From: Gammaproteobacteria bacterium
GTDB taxonomy: Bacteria > Pseudomonadota > Gammaproteobacteria > Steroidobacterales > Steroidobacteraceae
Assembly (NCBI GenBank): GCA_005878835.1
Contig: VBMV01000069.1
Location: 1 to 41,869 of the forward strand
DNA length: 41,869 nucleotides
Reading direction: 5' to 3'
In this document: positions 35,343 to 41,869 of the stretch, piece by piece
How the letters are laid out: the number at the start of each line of letters is the position of its first letter
How positions within the stretch are numbered: position 1 is the stretch's first letter
Made by a program: the position numbers and the translations under genes
The notes under the pieces: generated by a model
The model's database searches: none
What the model was told of the DNA's origin: nothing
Seen by the model: the letters and a program-made list of their open reading frames with translations, nothing else

Positions 35343-36247
35343 CGCGCGAGCCCATTTTCGCTTCTCACATGCTGGCCACGGCTGCTCGTCGAGCGAAGCG
35401 TTCGCAGAGCAAAAGGCAGCCAGCCGCGCTTCATCCTCGCCTTTTTAGCGAAGCGCACGATGTAGTCTGAAATCAGGCTGACCGCTTGCGGCACTTTTCC
35501 GAAGCTGGGAAAGTCATTGATGTCGACCACCATGGGGCCATGGCGCGTCTCGAGCACGTCCAAGCCGTAGATCACCAGGCCGAAAACCTCGCCAACACGT
35601 CGTGCCAACTTGAGCCAGGCCGGTTTGACCGGAAGCAGCTGGTGCGCCACTTCCACCTCGGGATGAAGTGGCGATTCCCTCGCCACAGCAAACACATCCT
35701 TGCCTATCACATAGAGCTTGATGTCATATCCGGGGTTCTTGACGTAATGCTGAACCAGGAAGAAGTCAGATACTCGCTCCGCGTATTTTGGTCGACGCAA
35801 GCTGCGAGCAGGACTATTCACGAGGTAGATGCCACGACCGGAGCTGCCATTGGTCGGCTTGACGACCAGCGGATAACGCTCCCGGGGGATCTTCCTGAGC
35901 AGGTGCGGGTCGGTAACGAAGTAGCTGTGGGGAACGGGCAACCCATGAGCATATGCATAGGCGGTGCACAAGGATTTGTCGCGCACCAATCTGATCGACC
36001 TCGAGTTATTGATCGTTGGAATGCCCGCCGCTTCCGCAGCCTCCAGGACACAGAGCCCAGGCCCGTCTGCTACCGTCTTGAGGATGTAGGCGTCATACAG
36101 CTGCCGTCTGAGGTCCCACAGGGCCGTGACCGTCTTGGTGGGCTCCAGCAGATCGACGTCGTGCCCCGACTGCGCCAGGTGGCGCGCGATGACCATCGGC
36201 ATGGACTGACGCCGGTACTCATCTTCGACGATGAAGCAGAAGCGCAT
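35339..36247 (-). CDS. ATP-grasp ligase, RimK-like
   Basis: A 302-residue ATP-dependent carboxylate-amine ligase. A Rossmann-like N-terminal part (MRFCFIVEDEYRRQSMPMV, residues 1-19; then GIPTINNSRSIRLVRDKSL) leads into the ATP-grasp fold: PLVVKPTNGSSGRGIYLV (about 125-142) with the Lys and Gly-rich ATP loop, FLVQHYVKNPGYDIKLYVIG, and the Mg-binding DINDFPSFGKVP near the C-terminus. Relatives join amino acids to acids or peptides (RimK, CofE-like, lysine-biosynthesis ligases). The ATG at 36247 has an AAGGAAGAG site; the open frame up to 36337 is unsupported. Coupled to the following MFS gene. Product unknown. Confidence 0.87.
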   Translation of the reverse strand: MRFCFIVEDEYRRQSMPMVIARHLAQSGHDVDLLEPTKTVTALWDLRRQLYDAYILKTVADGPGLCVLEAAEAAGIPTINNSRSIRLVRDKSLCTAYAYAHGLPVPHSYFVTDPHLLRKIPRERYPLVVKPTNGSSGRGIYLVNSPARSLRRPKYAERVSDFFLVQHYVKNPGYDIKLYVIGKDVFAVARESPLHPEVEVAHQLLPVKPAWLKLARRVGEVFGLVIYGLDVLETRHGPMVVDINDFPSFGKVPQAVSLISDYIVRFAKKARMKRGWLPFALRTLRSTSSRGQHVRSENGLAR

Positions 36248-36424
36248 CTCTTCCTTGGCTCCCAGGCGCGCCCAGGGGCTCAAATCGCTTCCATCGGCCG
36301 ACGGAACCTGTTGCCGTCGCTCACGACTCGCGCACAATCACCGTACGGGGGTGCCCTGTCGAATTACCTCAAGCCACGCTCAGTTGATTCCGGGTGATTC
36401 CGAGCGAAGACCACGGCATTCAGC

Positions 36425-36468
36425 TTGTAACGTCACTGCAATCATTTTGTAACATCGCTGCAATCATC
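36425..36468. repeat. 22-bp tandem direct repeat (2 copies)
   Basis: Two adjoining copies of TTGTAAC[G/A]TC[A/G]CTGCAATCAT plus one base (36425-36446 and 36447-36468), differing at three positions. Head-to-tail arrays of this kind occur at the ends of some insertion sequences; no transposase is present here. Confidence 0.8.
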
Positions 36469-36511
36469 GTTAGCGCCGCTACAGAAAGTCAAGATGCCAC
36501 TCGGACCTCCA

Positions 36512-36587
36512 TTGTCAGGTCGCGAATTAATGGCAATTTGTTAGGTTGCGAACCAGCGGCACTCGTTAGGTTGGGAATCGGCGGCAC
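36512..36587. repeat. 25-bp imperfect direct repeat (3 copies)
   Basis: Copies at 36512-36536, 36538-36562 and 36563-36587 share a core of the form T[T/C]GT[T/C]AGGT[T/C]G[C/G]GAA followed by GGCA. Copies 2 and 3 are closest. The look is that of multiple transposase-binding sites at an IS end, for example of the IS21 type, but no IS is present beside it. Confidence 0.75.
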
Positions 36588-36639
36588 AAGCAAGTTGGTT
36601 GTGTAGAGATCCTGCGGCCGGCCGTAGTGTTTATTCGTC

Positions 36640-36691
36640 GTCGTAGGGTTTCGCCGTAGCGTTGCGCCGTAGGGTTGCACCGTAAGGTTTG
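36640..36691. repeat. 13-bp tandem repeat (4 copies)
   Basis: Four head-to-tail units near GCCGTAGGGTTGC (36640-36652, 36653-36665, 36666-36678, 36679-36691), each with one to three differences; a further degenerate unit may lie at 36621-36633. It ends about 100 nt before the inositol-phosphate synthase start. Confidence 0.8.
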
Positions 36692-36788
36692 CCGGGTATT
36701 TCACTTTGAACGTCCGCAGATCTAGGTTGTTCGACATCGCACTACCCTGATCACGGGGGCCGCACAGATCGGAGGGAGGGGGCTCGCC

Positions 36789-38126
36789 ATGGATCACATC
36801 GACCACCGAAAGTATCACGGCATCCAACCGGTCGATGGCAAGCTGGGTGTGATGATTGCCGGCATGGGAGCGGTCGCCACAACCTTCGTGGCCGGCGTGG
36901 AAGCCGTTCGCAGGGGCCTGGCGCAACCTATCGGCTCACTGACTCAAATGGGAACGATCCGGCTGGGCAAGCGCACCGATGCGCGTTGTCCAAAGATCAG
37001 GGACTTCTTACCGCTCGCCGATCTCAACGACCTCGTTTTCACCGGCTGGGACATATTCACAGATGACATGTACGCCGCGGCTTCCAAGGCTGGCGTGCTC
37101 GACCGTGAGCTGCTCGAGCGTATGCAGCCGTTCCTCGAGTCCATAAAACCACTCCCAGCGGTGTTCAACCGCAACTACGTGCGCAAGCTCGACGGCCCCA
37201 ATGTGAAGGAGGGCAAGAACAAGATGCGGTTGGCCGAGCAGCTGGGCGCGGACATCCGGGAGTTCAAGAGATCGTCGGGCGCCAGCCGCTTCGTCATGAT
37301 CTGGTGCGGCTCGACCGAGATCTTCCTGCAGCCGCGCGAGGTGCACCAGTCGCTGAAGGCGTTCGAGAGCGCTCTCGAAGCGAACGACGAGAATATCTCT
37401 CCCTCGATGATCTACGCCTACGCCGCGCTCAGCGAGGGGGTTCCTTTCGCCAACGGCGCACCCAACCTCACGACCGATATCCCGGCAATGTACGAGCTGT
37501 CGCGCCGCAACGAGGCGCCGATCTGCGGCAAGGACTTCAAGACGGGGCAGACGCTGGTGAAGACCATTCTCGCTCCGGGGTTCAAGGCGCGCATGCTGGG
37601 GCTACACGGCTGGTATTCGACCAACATTCTCGGCAATCGCGACGGGGAGGTACTCGACGATCCGGAGTCCTTCAAGACCAAGGAGGTCTCGAAGCTCGGA
37701 GTGCTGGAGCACATTCTGCAGCCGCAGATGTACCCCGAGCTGTACGGCAAGATCTTCCATAAGGTCGGCATCAACTACTATCCGCCGCGCGGGGATAACA
37801 AGGAGGGCTGGGACAACATCGACATCTTCGGCTGGCTCGGTTACCCGATGCAGATCAAGATCGACTTCCTGTGCCGCGATTCCATCCTGGCGGCGCCCAT
37901 CGTGCTCGACCTGGTGTTGTTTCTCGACCTCGCGCAACGCTGTGACGAGCTGCGCGGGCTGGGAATCCAGGAATGGCTCAGCTTCTACTTCAAATCACCG
38001 ATGACCGTGCCCGGGCTGTATCCCGAGCACGATCTGTTCATTCAGTCCATGAAGCTGAAGAACACACTACGGCATGTGAAGGGTGAGGAGCTGATCACGC
38101 ACCTGGGTCTGGAGTACTACGACTGA
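36789..38126 (+). CDS. ino1: Inositol-3-phosphate synthase (myo-inositol-1-phosphate synthase)
   Basis: A 445-residue NAD-dependent isomerase converting glucose 6-phosphate to inositol phosphate. The NAD-binding GMGAVATT is at 25-32; the active-site regions include NGAPNLTTDIPAMYELS, GKDFKTGQTLVKT (catalytic lysines) and GWYSTNILGNRDGEVL, all textbook for the family, plus the C-terminal SPMTVPGLYPEHDL. Length fits the longer bacterial type. A strong GGAGGGAGG site precedes the ATG. The enzyme is rare in Gammaproteobacteria, which mostly lack inositol synthesis. The next genes on the strand, a GT4 glycosyltransferase and a phosphotransferase-fold protein, may use its product. Confidence 0.95.
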   Translation: MDHIDHRKYHGIQPVDGKLGVMIAGMGAVATTFVAGVEAVRRGLAQPIGSLTQMGTIRLGKRTDARCPKIRDFLPLADLNDLVFTGWDIFTDDMYAAASKAGVLDRELLERMQPFLESIKPLPAVFNRNYVRKLDGPNVKEGKNKMRLAEQLGADIREFKRSSGASRFVMIWCGSTEIFLQPREVHQSLKAFESALEANDENISPSMIYAYAALSEGVPFANGAPNLTTDIPAMYELSRRNEAPICGKDFKTGQTLVKTILAPGFKARMLGLHGWYSTNILGNRDGEVLDDPESFKTKEVSKLGVLEHILQPQMYPELYGKIFHKVGINYYPPRGDNKEGWDNIDIFGWLGYPMQIKIDFLCRDSILAAPIVLDLVLFLDLAQRCDELRGLGIQEWLSFYFKSPMTVPGLYPEHDLFIQSMKLKNTLRHVKGEELITHLGLEYYD

Positions 38127-38236
38127 AGACATGACTCATGCAAGACCGGGACGCTCAAGAGCGCGGACCGCACCGCGGTAACCAAGTGGCTCAAGTGCGG
38201 CGCTCCCATCCAGGAGCCGTCCCTTCCAGCTCGCGG

Positions 38237-38353
38237 ATGCTCACGGATTACCCGACTGATATCGAGCAGTTGCTCTGTGAGCAGCGCTGGGACGCCGCGC
38301 TGCGGGAGGCTTGCGATCTGCAGCCGGCAGGTTGGTCCGGGTCGCACGGGTAG
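38237..38353 (+). pseudogene. Possible truncated gene behind ino1
   Basis: A 38-codon ORF starting MLTDYPTDIEQLLCEQRWDA, continuing LREACDL before composition changes abruptly to a short Gly/Ser ending. The first 28 residues look like genuine protein: helical, with normal codon use. The rest does not, and there is no ribosome site. It could be the surviving front of a larger gene. I do not recognise the family. Confidence 0.35.
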
Positions 38354-38423
38354 CCGCTGACGGCGATGAATTCGGTCAAAATCTGTTCGCAACGAGTGCG
38401 CGAGTTGAAATTCGTGCCGCATG

Positions 38424-38453
38424 GGTGAGCTGCGCGTACACGCGTAGCTCACC
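38424..38453. repeat. 13-bp-stem hairpin flanked by a 6-bp direct repeat
   Basis: The arm GGTGAGCTGCGCG pairs with the arm ending in CGCGTAGCTCACC (one G-T pair), loop TACA. CGCATG occurs directly on both sides (38418-38423 and 38453-38458). No T-run follows, so the fold resembles a REP-like element or a Rho-type 3' end more than an intrinsic terminator. Confidence 0.65.
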
Positions 38454-38561
38454 GCATGTTTGGGCGACGGTGGGTTCGCCTCGGGCCGCGCGCCGACCGT
38501 CCCGCGGCTGCTGCAACGCGAAGGCAATTCATGCATTCCTGCTCGAGGGGAGGAAGACCTC

Positions 38562-39803
38562 GTGAACGTGCTTTACATCTGCGCCGATTGGGGCATACCG
38601 ATCAGGGGCTTCAAGGGAGCGTCCGTACACGTGCGAGAGTTCGTAAACGCGCTCACCCGCTGCGGTAACGAGGTCTTGCTGTTGTGCACTGATCGCGGGG
38701 AAGGTAATCCCGATCCGCACGCGACAGTGATCGAAATCAAACCGCAGTTGGGTCAAGAAAGGCGTGAGAAGGAGGCGGCGCGGCTGCGGTTGGCGTTCGA
38801 CCCGCAGGATGCGGCCGTGTGCCACGAGCTCGACAAACTGTCGTATGACACGGAGTTCGCGGCTCGTGCTGTGGCTGAGCTGTCGGAGAGGCAGTTCAGG
38901 CCTGACGTCGTATACGAACGCTATTCGCTCTTCCACGCCTCCGGCGGGAGGATCGCGAGGAGCTTCGAAGTGCCTTACGTCCTCGAGGTGAACGCGCCGC
39001 TGATCGAGGAACAAGAACGCCATCGGGTGTTGAGGCTCAAGGCGCTGGCACAGGAGATGCAAACCCGATGCTTCCGCGAAGCAGACTCCTTCATCACCGT
39101 ATCGGAACCGCTCAAACAATACCTGCAGGCGCAAGGAATCGCAGCCCACCGCGTCTCCTGCCTGCCCAACGGGGTTGATACAGGACGATTCCATCCGGAC
39201 ATAGATCCTGAGCCGATTCGAACGCGCCATTCGCTCGGGAAGCAGCCGGTCGTCGGTTTCCTGGGAAGCTTGAAGCCCTGGCACGGGATGGACTTCCTTC
39301 TGGATGCCATGGTCCAGTTGCGAAGGCGCCAACGCGATCAGCGACTGCTGATTGTCGGCGACGGCCCGGGTCTGGAGCACATCCGCGAGCGGGTCAGGAG
39401 CAGTGCCCTCGAGGAGAACGTGCTGCTGGCAGGCAAGGTCCGCCATGAGGAGATGCCGGCGTACCTTGCGGCGATGGATCTTACGGTCGCGCCGTACACC
39501 GCTGAGCAACCCTTCTATTTCTCTCCACTCAAGGTGTTCGAGTCGCTCGCGGCGGGCCGACCGGTCGTGGCGCCGCGACTCGGTCAGCTCAATGAGCTCA
39601 TCGACCACGGCGTTACCGGGTTGCTCTATGACGCAGGCGATCTCGATGCTCTCGTTGAGAGCATGCACTCACTTCTATCAGACCCGAGACGCCGGATCGT
39701 GATGGGCGCCAACGCTCGTCGCCACGCGGTGCAGAGCTTGTCCTGGGACAGCGTTGTCGCGCGGGCTGTGAAGATCATGAGTCAACCTCCCCTGGCGGCA
39801 TGA
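38562..39803 (+). CDS. Glycosyltransferase family 4
   Basis: A 413-residue GT-B enzyme, GTG start with GGAGGAAG ahead. N-terminal landmark GFKGASVHVREFVNAL (acceptor side), then VNAPLIEEQERHR, the domain linker SCLPNGVDTGRFHPD, the donor domain VVGFLGSLKPWHGMDFLLDAM and LLIVGDGPG, and the nucleotide-sugar motif FSPLKVFESLAAGRPVVAP with its catalytic Glu. This is the architecture of MshA-type enzymes, which join a sugar to inositol phosphate, and of many other GT4 members. Its place after the inositol-phosphate synthase makes an inositol acceptor attractive, but the specificity cannot be read from sequence. An ATG 102 nt upstream is in frame but lacks a ribosome site. Confidence 0.88.
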   Translation: MNVLYICADWGIPIRGFKGASVHVREFVNALTRCGNEVLLLCTDRGEGNPDPHATVIEIKPQLGQERREKEAARLRLAFDPQDAAVCHELDKLSYDTEFAARAVAELSERQFRPDVVYERYSLFHASGGRIARSFEVPYVLEVNAPLIEEQERHRVLRLKALAQEMQTRCFREADSFITVSEPLKQYLQAQGIAAHRVSCLPNGVDTGRFHPDIDPEPIRTRHSLGKQPVVGFLGSLKPWHGMDFLLDAMVQLRRRQRDQRLLIVGDGPGLEHIRERVRSSALEENVLLAGKVRHEEMPAYLAAMDLTVAPYTAEQPFYFSPLKVFESLAAGRPVVAPRLGQLNELIDHGVTGLLYDAGDLDALVESMHSLLSDPRRRIVMGANARRHAVQSLSWDSVVARAVKIMSQPPLAA

Positions 39804-39827
39804 TCACGGCCGGCGGGGGCTCGCACC

Positions 39828-40775
39828 ATGCAGGAACCGCTCCCCGTCGACGCGGCGCTACCCGCGCTCGCGAACGCGCATCACGAGGCGCTCGCCGCTG
39901 CGCTCGCCCGCGTCGGCTTGCAGGGCGCCCGTGCACTCTCTGTTCTGAGGTATAACCCAGGTAAGCGCTGCACGCTCGCTGTCGCATCGGACACGGATCG
40001 CTACATAGTCAAGTTGTTCGCCGATACGGCTACGGTGCTCGCCGTGTCCACCGTTCATAACGTGTTGGCCGGCGCCGGGCTCGCCTCGGGACGGGGACCG
40101 ACGGTGCCCAGAATCATCGGCCTGGATACAGACGCAGCTCTGATCGTGACCGAGATGTACGCCGCGGCTCCGGCCACCGAGCTGGTCAAGCGGGGTGACG
40201 CCGACCGAGCAGGGCGGCTCGCCGCTGAATGGCTGCGGGCAGCGATCAAGCCCGGCGTCGCGCTGGGTGATCCCTACGATCCGCCGCACGTGCTCGAAGA
40301 CGTGCAGCGCTACGTGCGCACGATCGCAAGGGCGGCAGGAGAACTCGGTGGGCGGGCAGGCGCCGTGCGCGACCGGCTCGCAGCGAACATGCCGCCACCG
40401 GGCTGTACCGACTTGCGACACGGCGGCTTCTATCTCAGCCATGTGTTCGATCTCGTTGACGGGCCGGGCGTGATCGATTGGGACACCTTTCGGCAGGGAC
40501 CTGCCGAGGTCGACGCCGGGATGCTGTGCGCCGCCGCCCGCTGGGAGATGTATCAGCCAGAGTATGAGCGCGCCACGCAACGCGCTATCGGCGTGTTCCT
40601 CGATGCAGTCGATGACCTCGTCGATCCTGCCCGGCTGCGCTGGTACCGGACGGCCGCGCTGCTGAAGTTCGCCTCGCATCGCGCTCGTCGCGGAGCGGGC
40701 GATTTGGCGGCATCGCTCATCAGTGACGCCGAGAACGTCTTCTCCGGAACCTTCAGTAGCCCAGCATCGCACTAG
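39828..40775 (+). CDS. Aminoglycoside-phosphotransferase-fold protein with degenerate catalytic loop
   Basis: A 315-residue APH/choline-kinase-type protein. The ATP-site lysine is Lys62 (YIVKLF) and the Mg-binding Asp217 (GVIDWDTF) is kept, but the catalytic loop, normally HGD or HRD followed by x-x-x-x-N/Q, reads RHGGFYLSHV: the catalytic Asp is Gly200 and the usual Asn/Gln is His205. The rest, including GPAEVDAGML after the DxD region, is normal. So either a pseudokinase or an enzyme using another base. It lies 24 nt after the GT4 gene and follows ino1, suggesting a shared glyco-inositol pathway. Two hairpins follow its stop. Confidence 0.82.
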   Translation: MQEPLPVDAALPALANAHHEALAAALARVGLQGARALSVLRYNPGKRCTLAVASDTDRYIVKLFADTATVLAVSTVHNVLAGAGLASGRGPTVPRIIGLDTDAALIVTEMYAAAPATELVKRGDADRAGRLAAEWLRAAIKPGVALGDPYDPPHVLEDVQRYVRTIARAAGELGGRAGAVRDRLAANMPPPGCTDLRHGGFYLSHVFDLVDGPGVIDWDTFRQGPAEVDAGMLCAAARWEMYQPEYERATQRAIGVFLDAVDDLVDPARLRWYRTAALLKFASHRARRGAGDLAASLISDAENVFSGTFSSPASH

Positions 40776-40821
40776 ACGATGCTGGCGCGGATCGCCGCGC
40801 CGCCCGCACTTCAGCGGGCGG
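40761..40821 (+). terminator. Two tandem hairpins at the end of the inositol cluster
   Basis: CCAGCATCG-CACTAGA-CGATGCTGG (40761-40785, 9-bp stem spanning the stop codon) is followed by CCGCCCGC-ACTTCA-GCGGGCGG (40800-40821, 8-bp stem). No T-runs. They lie between convergent genes and probably form mRNA 3' ends with help from Rho, for either or both strands. Confidence 0.5.
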
Positions 40822-40862
40822 TCTCGGCGTCCCAGGCGGTGCGCGAGTTGGGCTACGGCCGC

Positions 40863-41869
40863 TCAGGGGAACGAAGTAAACAGATCACTCAAGTCCGTCT
40901 GGTTCGCGGCACCGCCCAGCATGGGACTGAGCTTGAAGATCTCTTCGACCGTCCGCAGCGTCGAGCCGTGGTCATAGTGGATTGAGTTCTGGTAACCAAC
41001 CTTGGCGTTCGCCGAGAGGACCATCATGCCGATCGGCCCATCCTTCGTGTCGCCGGGCGCGGAGCCCCCTTCTCCCTCGTCCCAGGTGATGAAGATCACG
41101 CCACCCTGCTTGTAGGCGGTGGAATTGAGAATCACTGGCACGTTTTTGGCCAGCCAGGTGTCGCCGTCGGCGATGGTGCCATCGTGCATGTCGTTGGTGA
41201 GGTTCGGCGTGATGAAGTTGTAGCTGGCGACCGTGTTGTTAGCCAGGTCGGTGGCCAATTCCGTGAAGGGTCTGACGTGTGCGATGCAGTACGCAGAAGT
41301 GGAACTCAGTGAATTTGTCACGTCGTCGAAGTAAACGAACGGATCGTGCTTGGTGACATAGCCACTGACGTTGCTCAGCGGGCACGAGGTGCCACCAATA
41401 TCCTCCTGGTATGCCTTCCAGGTGATATTGGCGTTCTTGAGCAAAGTCACCAGATGCATCGTGGTGCTCTGGTGAGCCGCCGACGGGGAGGCATCGGACG
41501 ATACGCCGAAATTGGTCCCGGCTTCCAGCCACAGGTAGTTGGGCAGGCTCGGGTGGATACCGGGCGGATTGAAGTACTGCGTGGCGTGCGCGCCTATGGC
41601 GAGCAGGGTGTTATTTATGTAGGGCGCGGACGAACTGCTCGTGATATCCGACCAATTGTGGTTTTCCATCATGATGAGGAAAACCGTCTTGAGTGGCTGC
41701 CCGGTGGTCGTCACGGTGAGGCTGGCGGCGGTGCTGGTCACGCTGCCCGCGGCGTTGCTGACGACGACGGTGAACTGGTTGCCATTGTCGGCAGCGGTGG
41801 TGGCGGGTGTGGTGTAGCTGGCGGCGGTGGCTGCGCCGATCACCGTGCCGTTCTTCTGCCACTGGTAGC
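40863..41869 (-). CDS. Secreted phosphoesterase with N-terminal Ig-like domain (cut by window edge)
   Basis: The C-terminal 335 residues of a PF04185-type phosphoesterase (acid phosphatase / phospholipase C group). The visible part starts with an Ig-like repeat, YQWQKNGTVIGAAT to SLTVTTTG, as found in bacterial surface proteins. The catalytic domain follows: MMENHNW (metal site Glu and Asn), HPSLPNYLWLEAG, FITPNLTNDMHDG, FITWDEGEGG (metal-binding Asp) and YDHGSTLRTVEEIF. The upstream domains, signal peptide and start lie beyond the window. Codon use is slightly AT-richer than in the cluster before it. It converges on the phosphotransferase gene. Substrate unknown. Confidence 0.88.
   Translation of the reverse strand, partial: YQWQKNGTVIGAATAASYTTPATTAADNGNQFTVVVSNAAGSVTSTAASLTVTTTGQPLKTVFLIMMENHNWSDITSSSSAPYINNTLLAIGAHATQYFNPPGIHPSLPNYLWLEAGTNFGVSSDASPSAAHQSTTMHLVTLLKNANITWKAYQEDIGGTSCPLSNVSGYVTKHDPFVYFDDVTNSLSSTSAYCIAHVRPFTELATDLANNTVASYNFITPNLTNDMHDGTIADGDTWLAKNVPVILNSTAYKQGGVIFITWDEGEGGSAPGDTKDGPIGMMVLSANAKVGYQNSIHYDHGSTLRTVEEIFKLSPMLGGAANQTDLSDLFTSFP

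Larger units (their letters stand above)
36248..36788. other. Repeat-rich intergenic region before the inositol-phosphate synthase gene
   Basis: 541 nt between divergent genes. It contains three separate families of direct repeats (36425-36468, 36512-36587, 36640-36691) and no supported gene. Base composition of 36400-36600 is clearly lower in GC than the genes around it. The last 90 nt hold the leader of the synthase gene, with a GGAGGGAGGGGG ribosome site just before its ATG. No obvious sigma70 promoter could be fixed. Confidence 0.6.
38127..38561. other. Intergenic region between ino1 and the glycosyltransferase
   Basis: 435 nt. It holds a possible gene fragment (38237-38353), a 13-bp hairpin (38424-38453) and the ribosome site of the glycosyltransferase (GGGGAGGAAG, just before the GTG at 38562). 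Nothing else supported. Confidence 0.5.

Noticed and set aside
36425-36691. CRISPR array
   Set aside because: The repeats are of three unrelated types, directly adjoining without unique spacers, and no cas genes are present.
36489-36926. A 145-codon reverse-strand ORF across the repeat region
   Set aside because: It overlaps the start of ino1, its sequence is generated by the repeats, and it lacks a ribosome site and family features.

Overview
The window (about 41.9 kb, mostly high GC) looks like chromosomal DNA of a gammaproteobacterium. The left edge carries the classic tRNA-Tyr / tRNA-Gly / tRNA-Thr / tuf order. The rest is typical of a GC-rich, soil- or water-type lineage near the Xanthomonadales, Nevskiales or Steroidobacterales. 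That placement is inferred from gene content only; there is no rRNA here.

Layout. 1-666: tRNA-Tyr, tRNA-Gly, tRNA-Thr and the start of tuf, all leftward, behind a promoter with a GC-rich discriminator. 681-3716: rluB diverging from a cysteine synthase plus an acyltransferase that is probably a serine O-succinyltransferase. 3875-4576: a PilZ protein and a Tat-exported HiPIP. 4592-9044: two ECF42-type sigma factors, each with DGPF/YCII proteins (plus a VOC protein), arranged convergently. Each set starts from a promoter-like motif with the same architecture (TGTCG[A/G]-N17-CG[A/T]C). 9089-13685: nhaA, a DmpA-type peptidase, a secreted metallophosphatase and threonine aldolase. 13891-20218: a small secreted Cys-containing protein followed by cusCBA-type Cu/Ag efflux genes. 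20298-21550: a convergent lipoprotein / His-rich exported protein pair. 21854-23931: an alkylation-repair operon (Ogt-type methyltransferase, 2OG-Fe oxygenase, AlkB), in which the methyltransferase keeps what looks like a scrap of an Ada N-terminus. 24014-25470: a LysR regulator and a tiny exported protein. 25471-27803: an AT-richer segment with a large hairpin and a two-haem exported cytochrome, possibly acquired. 27857-33909: a TonB receptor and MFS operon, a divergent alpha/beta hydrolase and a LacI regulator, tied together by three copies of one palindrome. 34077-36247: an ATP-grasp ligase overlapping an MFS gene. 36425-36691: a noncoding stretch packed with three different direct repeats. 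36789-40775: myo-inositol-phosphate synthase, a GT4 glycosyltransferase and a phosphotransferase-fold protein lacking the expected catalytic Asp. 40863-end: a partial secreted phosphoesterase with an Ig-like domain.

The best-supported new readings are the paired ECF42 promoters, the LacI operator set (GCAA-N4-TTGC at three promoter regions), the collapsed Ada-like methyltransferase, and the inositol-phosphate / glycosyltransferase / degenerate-kinase cluster beside an ATP-grasp ligase and exporter. None of these was tested by database search; homology statements come from recognised motifs and remembered family sequences.
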